Shown here: positions 43,685 to 50,146 of the stretch, in pieces
Numbering within the stretch: position 1 is the stretch's first letter
How the letters are laid out: every line of letters starts with the position of its first letter
NCBI GenBank assembly: GCA_020631395.1
Contig: JAHDHI010000033.1
Coordinates: forward strand, 1-50,146
Length of the DNA stretch: 50,146 nucleotides
Reading direction: 5' to 3'
Source of the DNA: Bizionia sp.
GTDB lineage: Bacteria; Bacteroidota; Bacteroidia; Flavobacteriales; Flavobacteriaceae
The notes under the pieces: model-generated
Seen by the model: only the letters and a program-made list of their open reading frames with translations
Database searches by the model: none
Told to the model about the DNA's origin: nothing
Position numbers and translations under genes: made by a program

Positions 43685-43719
43685 AAAATCCCAAACGACA
43701 TATTGCTGCTTAGGATTTT
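43685..43719 (-). terminator. possible terminator of the kinase/regulator operon
   Basis: AAAATCC (43685-43691) and GGATTTT (43713-43719) could pair across a 21-nt loop, and the minus strand reads into a T-run after the stem. The long loop makes this weak. Confidence 0.35.
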
Positions 43720-43745
43720 CTTATAATCATTATTGACAAAGTACC

Positions 43746-44453
43746 TTATTCTTGATTTACCACAAGTCTAAATCCTTCACCATGTATGTTCAATATTTCA
43801 ACTTTATCGTCTACCTTCAAGTATTTGCGAAGTTTGGCAATGTAAACATCCATGCTTCGCGATGTAAAGTAGTTGTCGTCTCTCCAAATCTTAGTCAATG
43901 CCAGCTCTCTAGGCATTAAATCGTTTTCGTGCAACGCCAATAGACGCAACAACTCGTTTTCCTTAGGGGACAACTTAGTAGGTTCTCCTCCTTTGAACTT
44001 GAGAAAACGCAACTTGGAGTTCAAATCGAAATTACCAATCTTGAATTCAAATTGCTTGCTATCTGCAACAGTTTCTGTCGCCTTGCGTTGCATGATGGCT
44101 TTTATCTTCATCAATAGCACTTCACTATCAAAGGGTTTGTTCAAATAGTCGTCTGCTCCAACCTTGTAACCTTTCAAAACATCTTCCTTCATTGCTTTGG
44201 CCGTTAAGAAGACAATGGGCACGTCTGTATTTTTCTCCCTGATTTCCTTTGCCAAGGTAAAACCATCCTTATAGGGCATCATGACGTCCAATATGCATAG
44301 ATCGTAATCGTCCTTCTTGAACTTTTCGAAGCCTTCCATACCATTCTTGGCGTGAACGACCTCGTAATCGTTCATTATCAAGTAATCTTTTAAAACGGTT
44401 CCAAAGTTTGGATCATCTTCTACTAGTAATATTTTTTTCTGCTGTTCTTCCAT
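43746..44453 (-). CDS. OmpR-family response regulator
   Basis: A 235-residue two-component regulator. The receiver domain has LVEDDPNFG (acidic pocket), phosphoacceptor Asp56 in LCILDVMMPYKDG and Lys in FLTAKAMKED. The C-terminal winged helix of OmpR type is shown by RELALTKIWRDDNYFTSRSMDVYIAKLRKYL. It is encoded 5 nt after its kinase in the same operon. The length and sequence resemble the RprY regulator of Bacteroides, a comparison made from memory. Confidence 0.95.
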   Translation of the reverse strand: MEEQQKKILLVEDDPNFGTVLKDYLIMNDYEVVHAKNGMEGFEKFKKDDYDLCILDVMMPYKDGFTLAKEIREKNTDVPIVFLTAKAMKEDVLKGYKVGADDYLNKPFDSEVLLMKIKAIMQRKATETVADSKQFEFKIGNFDLNSKLRFLKFKGGEPTKLSPKENELLRLLALHENDLMPRELALTKIWRDDNYFTSRSMDVYIAKLRKYLKVDDKVEILNIHGEGFRLVVNQE

Positions 44454-44458
44454 AGTAA

Positions 44459-46030
44459 TTATGATATTAATGGAAGCTTAATCGTAAATGTGCTTCCTTT
44501 TTCTTTTTCACTTTCTACTGATATGTAACCATGATGGTCGTCTACGATTCTTTTAACGTAAGCCAATCCCAAACCATGGCCTTTTACATTATGTATGTTT
44601 CCTGTATGTTCCCTATAAAATTTTTCAAAGACTCTTTTTTGGGCAGCTTTGCTCATACCACTACCTTGGTCTTTTATCTTGATGAGTATGTTGGTTCCAA
44701 CATTCTCCAGTTCAACATTTATAATGGGAGCGTCTACAGAATACTTTATGGCATTGTCCAAAATATTTACCAATACATTGGTAAAATGGGTCTCATTGGC
44801 CAAAACTGAAGTTTTATCAGCTTTGAAATCAGTATCGATAGTCCCTCCTCTATCTTCAATAATTAATTCCACATGGGAAATTGCATCTTCAACTAAGTCG
44901 TTAATACTTACTCTTTCCTTACTTATGTTGAGCTCATTTTTTTCAAGTTTCGATATTCTCAATACATTTTCCACTTGAGCATGCATACGTTTATTTTCTT
45001 CCTTGATCATAGAGAGATAACGCATTACCTTATCTTTGTCATCTATGATTTTAGGATTTCTGATAGCATCCAACGCTAAATTTATAGTTGCGATTGGTGT
45101 CTTGAATTCATGCGTCATGTTATTTATGAAATCTGTTTTTATTTCAGAAATTTGACGTTGCTTCACCAATTGAAACAATGCGCTGGAGTATGCAAGTATT
45201 ATTATTGACGTGAACACTATCGATAATATCAACATTGTCATTATTGATGACAAAATGAATTTTTTTCGTTCTGGAAACTCCACCAGCAATTGATATTTGC
45301 TAGGATCCTTCTCATTTTTGAAAAAAGGCACAGTAACGTATGCATTCTCCAATTCGAAGTTTTCAGTCCTTATCTTCGTCGCCAATTTGTTGCTATAGAT
45401 AGCAAACTCGTAATCTATGTTTATGTTGTCTTCCAACAGTTTAAACCTTAGAAGCCTATCTATTTTCTCTTTGCTAACCCGCTTGTGAATGGGTTTTCTA
45501 TAAGCAAAGTTTTTATAATGCGTTTCGAACATCAAGTCTTCCGTTCTGGATATGTTACCTATTTGAGACAACATGGCATCCGTTTTATTGGCACTGTCCA
45601 AATCCCCCGTTCTATAAACAGTTGTTTCACTTTCGTTAATAATACGTTTTATACTTGTACTATCTAAACCTATGTCAAAGAGCGATGATGACAATTTATA
45701 ACTCTCTTCTAGAATTCCGTTTCTATAAGTTAGCGTTTCGTTCGTGTCTTCTCTATCTTGTTTTATGTATAAATTAAGTACGGCTGTCGTATCGACATTT
45801 ACTTCAACGCCTTGATCTATTAAATCCCTCAGTATTAGTATGTGGTCTTTAAATTCTTCATCCCCAATTTCCTTGGAAACATAGCTTAGGGCTCTTTTGA
45901 CGTTAGATACGAATTGATCTTCTTCATTTCTAACAGAATTTGTGATATAATAGGCTTGCACAAAGATTATACCTATTAGAGACATACTCATTAAGATGAC
46001 TAAAACCAGAAACACTTTTTTACTCATCAT
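44459..46030 (-). CDS. sensor histidine kinase
   Basis: A 523-residue membrane kinase partnered with the regulator encoded just downstream. Two membrane helices (about residues 6-28 and 258-283) enclose a periplasmic sensor region of about 230 residues with no family I recognise. The HisKA domain follows, with phosphoacceptor His307 in NNMTHEFKTPIA. The HATPase_c domain has an N box (NILDNAIKYS), G boxes (KDQGSGM, GHGLGLAYVKRIV) and GSTFTIKLP. It looks like an RprX-type kinase. ATG 46030 or 46027 is the start; the promoter box ends only 1-4 nt before. Confidence 0.94.
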   Translation of the reverse strand: MMSKKVFLVLVILMSMSLIGIIFVQAYYITNSVRNEEDQFVSNVKRALSYVSKEIGDEEFKDHILILRDLIDQGVEVNVDTTAVLNLYIKQDREDTNETLTYRNGILEESYKLSSSLFDIGLDSTSIKRIINESETTVYRTGDLDSANKTDAMLSQIGNISRTEDLMFETHYKNFAYRKPIHKRVSKEKIDRLLRFKLLEDNINIDYEFAIYSNKLATKIRTENFELENAYVTVPFFKNEKDPSKYQLLVEFPERKKFILSSIMTMLILSIVFTSIIILAYSSALFQLVKQRQISEIKTDFINNMTHEFKTPIATINLALDAIRNPKIIDDKDKVMRYLSMIKEENKRMHAQVENVLRISKLEKNELNISKERVSINDLVEDAISHVELIIEDRGGTIDTDFKADKTSVLANETHFTNVLVNILDNAIKYSVDAPIINVELENVGTNILIKIKDQGSGMSKAAQKRVFEKFYREHTGNIHNVKGHGLGLAYVKRIVDDHHGYISVESEKEKGSTFTIKLPLIS

Positions 46031-46031
46031 T

Positions 46032-46039
46032 CAAAATTA
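46032..46039 (-). promoter_or_regulatory. -7 box of the histidine kinase operon
   Basis: The minus strand reads TAATTTTG (TAnnTTTG), placed directly before the ATG codons at 46030 and 46027, so the mRNA would start at or near the initiation codon. Confidence 0.55.
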
Positions 46040-46210
46040 ATATTTTAACATATAGCAATCCTTCGATTTAACCTTACATTAACAAAAATGTTAAAATTTG
46101 TGCTCAAGTTCTGGCTTAGCCTGCATTTTATCGATAAAAAGTCTACTACAAGATAAAAAAAATATAGTACAAATACTACTTAAAGGTTCTTTAAAGGACG
46201 TATTCGCAAA

Positions 46211-46810
46211 TTAAACAAGTTTCGTTTTACTTTTATTTAGCAATGTCTTGTGAATGGCCAAAACTTGGTCTTTTGTAGACGAAAGATCATGGTTCTCTAT
46301 AACAAAATGAGATTTCTTCACTTTTTCGGCATCACTCCATTGATTCTTGATTATGGATTGCACCTTTTCTTTTGTGGCTCCATCTCTTTTTATTACACGC
46401 TTTATTCTTGATGCCTCTGAGGCAACTACGGTTATTATGTAGTCATAATGCTCATAACTTCCGTTTTCAAACAAAATAGCAGCCTCTTTTATGACGTATG
46501 GCGCCTCTTGTTTGGCTTTCCATTTTTCAAAATGTCGTCCCACTCTTGGATGAACGATATCGTTCATCCGTTCCAATAGGGTTTTATCGTTAAAGATGGC
46601 TTGAGACAAATAGGGCTTGTTCAATTCATTGTCCTTGTAGGCTTTCTCTCCAAACAACGCTATTAGCTTTCGCCTTATTACCTTGGATCTCAACATTAGG
46701 GCTTTTGCTTCATCATCTGCTATGTATATGGGAATCCCCATAGCTTGAAATTGTTTTGCCACTGTTGTTTTACCACTTCCTATTCCTCCTGTAAGTCCTA
46801 CCGTGATCAT
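46211..46810 (-). CDS. coaE: dephospho-CoA kinase
   Basis: Catalyses the last step of coenzyme A synthesis, phosphorylation of dephospho-CoA at the 3' hydroxyl. The 199-residue length is normal. The P-loop GLTGGIGSGKTT spans residues 5-16, with the conserved DDEAK segment after it, RMNDIVHPRV near residue 100 and the C-terminal QWSDAEKVKKSHFVIEN. Its start overlaps the ybbR stop by 4 nt, so translation is probably coupled. Confidence 0.97.
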   Translation of the reverse strand: MITVGLTGGIGSGKTTVAKQFQAMGIPIYIADDEAKALMLRSKVIRRKLIALFGEKAYKDNELNKPYLSQAIFNDKTLLERMNDIVHPRVGRHFEKWKAKQEAPYVIKEAAILFENGSYEHYDYIITVVASEASRIKRVIKRDGATKEKVQSIIKNQWSDAEKVKKSHFVIENHDLSSTKDQVLAIHKTLLNKSKTKLV

Positions 46811-47772
46811 TCCGTAATAATAAATTCTATTTTTTGTTGATGCAATCGTGTACTTTTGACCTTTTGGGGTTGCTTTGCCAATTTTGGTGTTAGATAGCTG
46901 CTGTTTTCTCCCAAATCGTTATAATCACAAACAACTCTAAAGTCTTTTTCCCCAATGTCTTTAAATGCCTCCAAACTCGTATAATATGACACTTTTACAT
47001 TTTTGGGAAAGTGTTTTAATCGTATGCCCTTCGGTACATTTATTACTCTAATCGGAATGTTCAAGGTTCCTTCTGTAAACCGCTCTACGACTGCACTTGC
47101 TTCTACTTCTTCAAAATCGTATTTCACCTTGTCATCTATCGATTCCGTTTGTATGGCTAACGTATTGCTTATTGCTGTCTTCACATTCTTCAAAACAAGG
47201 TCTTCCGTCTCCAAATACTCCAATTCTTCCAATATGCTTGCTGGTCCGATGACCTTAATGGTATCCGGTGTTATTTCAATGTCATCCAGCATGTCATATC
47301 CTGGGCTAAATGTTAGTTCGGCATTTACTTTTACTGGTATGTGCTTCACGGCATTGACATCGTACCTGAACTTCAAGGTGTCTGGGTTGATACTTTTTAT
47401 TTTGGTATTCTTATCAAATTGATCATTGATGTTCGAAAACCCCTTTGATGTACTCCATATAAAAAAATCTTCAGTCTTATTGACGTCCTCGCTAAAATCT
47501 ATGGTCAATTCTGGTGTCTTCAAATAGAAATTGAACCATTTGAAGCCATACGTCGTCAATGTGACCTTCAATTTATGAGTAGAATCATTTAAAACAATGA
47601 CTTCCTCTGGCACACCTTCTGGTTTCACATCCAATACAATTGTATTCGTATATTCTTTTGAGAGCTTGGTAAGTATCAAAATGATAAATGCCAAAAGAAA
47701 AAAAAGAAAAAAAACATTGATTTTTCGGCTTTTGAATGCTTTGGCTATTTTAGATTTCAGTACGACCATCAT
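46807..47772 (-). CDS. YbbR-like (CdaR-like) membrane protein
   Basis: A 321-residue protein with one membrane helix (about residues 18-36, INVFFLFFLLAFIILILTKL) and two or three YbbR-type beta repeats facing the periplasm (HIPVKVNAELTFSPGYDMLDDIEITPDTIKVIGP, LNIPIRVINVPKGIRLKHFP). In Firmicutes YbbR/CdaR regulates the diadenylate cyclase CdaA; no such enzyme is adjacent here, so this role is only an analogy. Overlaps of 4 nt with both the glycosyltransferase and coaE show a tight operon. Confidence 0.9.
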   Translation of the reverse strand: MMVVLKSKIAKAFKSRKINVFFLFFLLAFIILILTKLSKEYTNTIVLDVKPEGVPEEVIVLNDSTHKLKVTLTTYGFKWFNFYLKTPELTIDFSEDVNKTEDFFIWSTSKGFSNINDQFDKNTKIKSINPDTLKFRYDVNAVKHIPVKVNAELTFSPGYDMLDDIEITPDTIKVIGPASILEELEYLETEDLVLKNVKTAISNTLAIQTESIDDKVKYDFEEVEASAVVERFTEGTLNIPIRVINVPKGIRLKHFPKNVKVSYYTSLEAFKDIGEKDFRVVCDYNDLGENSSYLTPKLAKQPQKVKSTRLHQQKIEFIITE

Positions 47773-48776
47773 TTAACTTTGAAAAACAACTGGGGAAATG
47801 CTTCTTCCGGCTTTCTATTAAACAGTCCAATCGCTATCGTGGCTTTTAAAAACCCTAAGCCATAGCCATAGAACTGAATTGTAATTGCCATTAAAGCCTG
47901 AAAAGCTACGACGATGTTCTTTGTTTGTATCATTGCTAAAATTAAAGCTACTAAATAATATCCTAAAACAAAACATAAAGGCCAAATAACATTAAAGAAT
48001 GACAATATTACAGATGCTAGGACACCTAGACAAAAAACACTAGGAAACCAATATGTTATTTTTCTTGTTTGCGGGTGCCATGCGTTCAATATAGGTCTCA
48101 CCATACCAAATTTATTGACTTGTGTATAGAATTTAGACCAAGAAATACGCCTTTTGTGATAAACATGTGCCTCAGGAATGAGTTTTGTCTTAAAACCGGC
48201 TTTCCACAATCTAATGGATAAATCCGGGTCTTCTCCAGGGTGCACTCTACCAAAGCCTTTGGTTATTTCAAAAGCTTTTTTAGAGATTCCCATATTGAAA
48301 CTTCTCGGTTGAAATTTACCAATGCTGTTCTTATTGCCTCTTATCCCTCCCGTGGTTATAAAGGAGGTCATGGAAAAATTTATTGCCTTCTGCAAATTGG
48401 AAAAAGAATGATGAGCTGCGTCTGGCCCTCCAAAGCAATCTACATAATCATCTTCCAACCCCTTAACGACTTCCGTTAGATAGTGTCTAGGCAAAATACA
48501 ATCGCTATCCAAGACAATGTAATAGTTTCCCCTTGCTTTTTGCATTCCATAGTTTCTGGAATCTCCTGGGCCGGAATTTGATTTGAAATAGTATGCTATT
48601 TCCAGTTCAGCTTCGTATTTTTCTATGATATCCTTGCACGGTATTGTCGAGCCGTCCTCTACTATGACGATTTCATATCCCAAAGTCGTTTCCAAATCTT
48701 TGAAACTTTGTAACAACTCTTCGATTTCGTCTGGGCGATTGTATACTGGAATGATGAAAGAAAACTGTAATTGCAT
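47769..48776 (-). CDS. family 2 glycosyltransferase, membrane-associated
   Basis: A 335-residue GT-A enzyme. The nucleotide-sugar domain shows FIIPVYNRPDEIEELLQSF (about residues 5-23), VEDGS, SGPGDSRNYGM and the metal-binding DSD in IVLDSDCILP, followed by GEDPDLSIRLWKAGF and two to three C-terminal membrane helices. The donor and acceptor are unknown; surface polysaccharide or lipid glycosylation is plausible. The chosen ATG 48776 is 14 codons downstream of the longest frame (48818), because the terminator and -7 box lie within that extension. The operon is glycosyltransferase, ybbR, coaE. Confidence 0.92.
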   Translation of the reverse strand: MQLQFSFIIPVYNRPDEIEELLQSFKDLETTLGYEIVIVEDGSTIPCKDIIEKYEAELEIAYYFKSNSGPGDSRNYGMQKARGNYYIVLDSDCILPRHYLTEVVKGLEDDYVDCFGGPDAAHHSFSNLQKAINFSMTSFITTGGIRGNKNSIGKFQPRSFNMGISKKAFEITKGFGRVHPGEDPDLSIRLWKAGFKTKLIPEAHVYHKRRISWSKFYTQVNKFGMVRPILNAWHPQTRKITYWFPSVFCLGVLASVILSFFNVIWPLCFVLGYYLVALILAMIQTKNIVVAFQALMAITIQFYGYGLGFLKATIAIGLFNRKPEEAFPQLFFKVK

Positions 48777-48780
48777 ATAG

Positions 48781-48788
48781 CAAATGTA
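48781..48788 (-). promoter_or_regulatory. -7 box of the glycosyltransferase-ybbR-coaE operon
   Basis: The minus strand reads TACATTTG (TAnnTTTG), 4 nt before ATG 48776; this predicts a leaderless transcript and rules out the longer start. Confidence 0.65.
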
Positions 48789-48803
48789 ATCTAAACTGAC
48801 AAA

Positions 48804-48830
48804 AAAAGCCACTCGCAATGAGTGGCTTTT
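48804..48830 (-). terminator. rho-independent terminator of the outer-membrane gene upstream
   Basis: AAAAGCCACTC pairs with GAGTGGCTTTT around a 5-nt loop (GCAAT). The minus strand reads into a T-run (plus-strand A-run at 48801). It ends the minus-strand gene at 48915-49820. Confidence 0.88.
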
Positions 48831-48914
48831 GAATTTATTTCTCTATTCAAAACAAATAATGTCATTTATCATAATACCTCACATGGCCTTATATTGAAAA
48901 ACAATGACAAGCTC

Positions 48915-49820
48915 TTAATTGTCCTTATATACCAAACCTAATGTAAAAGTAGATTCCTGATTGTAATTACGACCATTTAAATTTACTCCGTAGCCTGCGG
49001 ATACTCCAATTGTTTTTTCGTACAAAGGAGTATAGACATCAAAATTTATGTTGGTATAATCCACCTCTGTTTGTGGTAAACCCAAAGGGCCACCATTCGC
49101 AGCAAATTCTGGAGTTCCAATGTCATACCCAGTAGTGGAGTCTTGAATTCCTAATTTGGCATGCGCATAAATCCAATCATTGTAATACCCGACTTTCAAA
49201 CTGTATAACATTGCATTGGGGATTTTGAAATCAGAATTTTCCCTGATACTATATCCTATTTGCGCTTCAGTAAAAATATTGACTGGAGTACTATATTGTA
49301 TAATTCCACAACCATCTATTGCCGTAGCTTGGTTTCCTAATGACAAAATACCAGATTCATCATAATTCCCCACAGGAATGGTAACTCCCGTAGCACCACC
49401 AATGGATAGCTTTGAAGAATTGTCAAAAGTTTTTTTAAACGCTTTTGCCTTTAGGAAAAGAGACAAATCTTGGACACCTTCCACTTGATCTACTCCTTGT
49501 ATGGGATCCAATACACCTTCAGAATTTGATATGGATATATAGGGTATGGTAACAACGGTAGACAACCAATCCATAATCCCATATTCTCCATAAACACTAA
49601 CAATTGAGGAAGAAATAGAACCCATATTTGCTGGAGCTGTTTCTGTTAGTGTTGTTCCTCTGTAAAATCGATCGTAACTTTTATAAGTATAGCTCGAAGC
49701 TATGGTAAGATCGTTTTTTTTAGGAAAAAAGCCGCTTACAGGTGTCTGAGCCATAGTTATGAACGGCATAGAAAATAGGAATACGACTCCCAAATGGATA
49801 ATTTTTAATTTGTGATACAT
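48915..49820 (-). CDS. outer-membrane protein, phenol-degradation MetA-like barrel
   Basis: A 301-residue protein with a signal peptide ending TMAQ. The mature part alternates short polar and aromatic strands (DLTIASSYTYKSYDRFYRGTTL, SSIVSVYGEYGIMDWLSTVVTIPYI, KLSIGGATGVTIPVGNYDESG, GVSAGYGVNLNGRN), a 12- to 14-stranded barrel-like pattern. It resembles the transporter-like barrels annotated as meta-pathway phenol degradation proteins; a transport role is only inferred. It is monocistronic, with a terminator downstream. Confidence 0.85.
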   Translation of the reverse strand: MYHKLKIIHLGVVFLFSMPFITMAQTPVSGFFPKKNDLTIASSYTYKSYDRFYRGTTLTETAPANMGSISSSIVSVYGEYGIMDWLSTVVTIPYISISNSEGVLDPIQGVDQVEGVQDLSLFLKAKAFKKTFDNSSKLSIGGATGVTIPVGNYDESGILSLGNQATAIDGCGIIQYSTPVNIFTEAQIGYSIRENSDFKIPNAMLYSLKVGYYNDWIYAHAKLGIQDSTTGYDIGTPEFAANGGPLGLPQTEVDYTNINFDVYTPLYEKTIGVSAGYGVNLNGRNYNQESTFTLGLVYKDN

Positions 49821-50146
49821 AATTTAATTCTTTTGGATTAATAAGCGTACTTAGACGGTTATCAAGGGGCTACCTAACAGAATTAAATGCTAATTTTTTG
49901 TTAAAAATCAATTTAACAGTAAAAAATATTCGTTAAAAAAATGAAAGCTTTGGTTTATGGGTAATCATAAGACTTGTTCGTTATATTCTTAATTCTTCAC
50001 ATAGCGTTTTAATAATATTGAGACCGTTGCAGAAGCAACGGTCTCATTTCGATTTACCATTTTTTTTGTTTTTACTTCTTTTTTTAAAATATTTTTGAAT
50101 ATCCGTAAACACTCATAATTGATAAAATAGTTGTAAATTGTATGAA
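49821..50146. other. noncoding right edge with a hairpin
   Basis: This 326-nt stretch precedes the minus-strand outer-membrane gene and runs off the window. I see no open frame of note. A perfect 11-bp hairpin GAGACCGTTGC-AGAA-GCAACGGTCTC lies at 50020-50045. Neither side has an immediate T-run (the plus side has T-rich sequence 14 nt later), so it may end a plus-strand gene or structure a leader. No clear -7 box was found for the gene at 49820. Confidence 0.5.

Noticed and set aside
1-50146. CRISPR array, tRNA, rRNA, transposon, prophage or defence system
   Set aside because: I read both strands for tandem spaced repeats, clover-leaf sequences and recombinase, Cas, restriction or toxin-antitoxin motifs and found none that hold up.

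Overview
The window is a stretch of AT-rich chromosome from a member of the Bacteroidota, almost certainly Flavobacteriaceae. The evidence is the TAnnTTTG -7 promoter boxes in front of many genes, the near absence of Shine-Dalgarno sequences, a type IX secretion C-terminal domain, CarboxypepD_reg/DUF5686/DUF3857/YbbR families, a bacillithiol-type YtxJ protein, and a run of flavobacterial housekeeping genes. Most of it looks like ordinary core chromosome. I see no CRISPR array, tRNA, rRNA, transposase, phage or recognisable defence system, and I do not claim a new multi-gene system.

Layout. 0.2-3.6 kb: fumC, a transaldolase-like aldolase, an SDR oxidoreductase, and a small SRP RNA gene (minus strand) with its own promoter and terminator. 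3.6-10.5 kb: envelope and secreted proteins (glutaminyl-peptide cyclotransferase lipoprotein, two CarboxypepD_reg-type proteins of which the first is frameshifted, a beta-helix lipoprotein, a lumazine-binding-like protein, an FG-GAP/T9SS protein). 10.6-20.3 kb: glyA, fumarylacetoacetase, an MG2/TonB-plug-like surface protein, an unknown lipoprotein, ytxJ and clpB.

20.4-23.1 kb is the only clearly accessory patch. It holds a possible gene remnant, a gene split at an 8-T run, an orphan lipoprotein, an AAC(3)-I-like acetyltransferase, and a pseudogene with a stop and frame changes. 23.1-27.6 kb: phzF-like isomerase, a TetR regulator with two matching palindromic operators flanking it, an acyl-CoA thioesterase, deoC, a histidine phosphatase, a GNAT and smpB. 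27.7-32 kb: a DUF5686 outer-membrane protein, a penicillin-recognising serine hydrolase and pcm.

32.2-42.8 kb is a compact plus-strand block: Gfo/Idh/MocA oxidoreductase, 3-hydroxybutyryl-CoA dehydrogenase, M23 peptidase, DUF1015, an unusually AT-rich lipoprotein, YggS, a DEDDh exonuclease/GIY-YIG fusion, DUF3857, a voltage-gated K+ channel with a zinc ribbon, and miaA. 42.8-49.8 kb is on the minus strand: an outer-membrane barrel, a histidine kinase/response regulator pair, coaE, ybbR and a glycosyltransferase (the last three overlap by 4 nt), and an outer-membrane protein.

The most interesting observations are these. Two conserved genes (exonuclease/GIY-YIG and miaA) keep their essential N-terminal motifs but have no ATG, GTG or TTG upstream of them. 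Several genes have the -7 box only 1-6 nt before the start codon, implying leaderless mRNAs. The TetR gene is flanked by twin operators. A cluster of broken genes lies downstream of clpB. All product names come from reading motifs by eye; no database search was possible.
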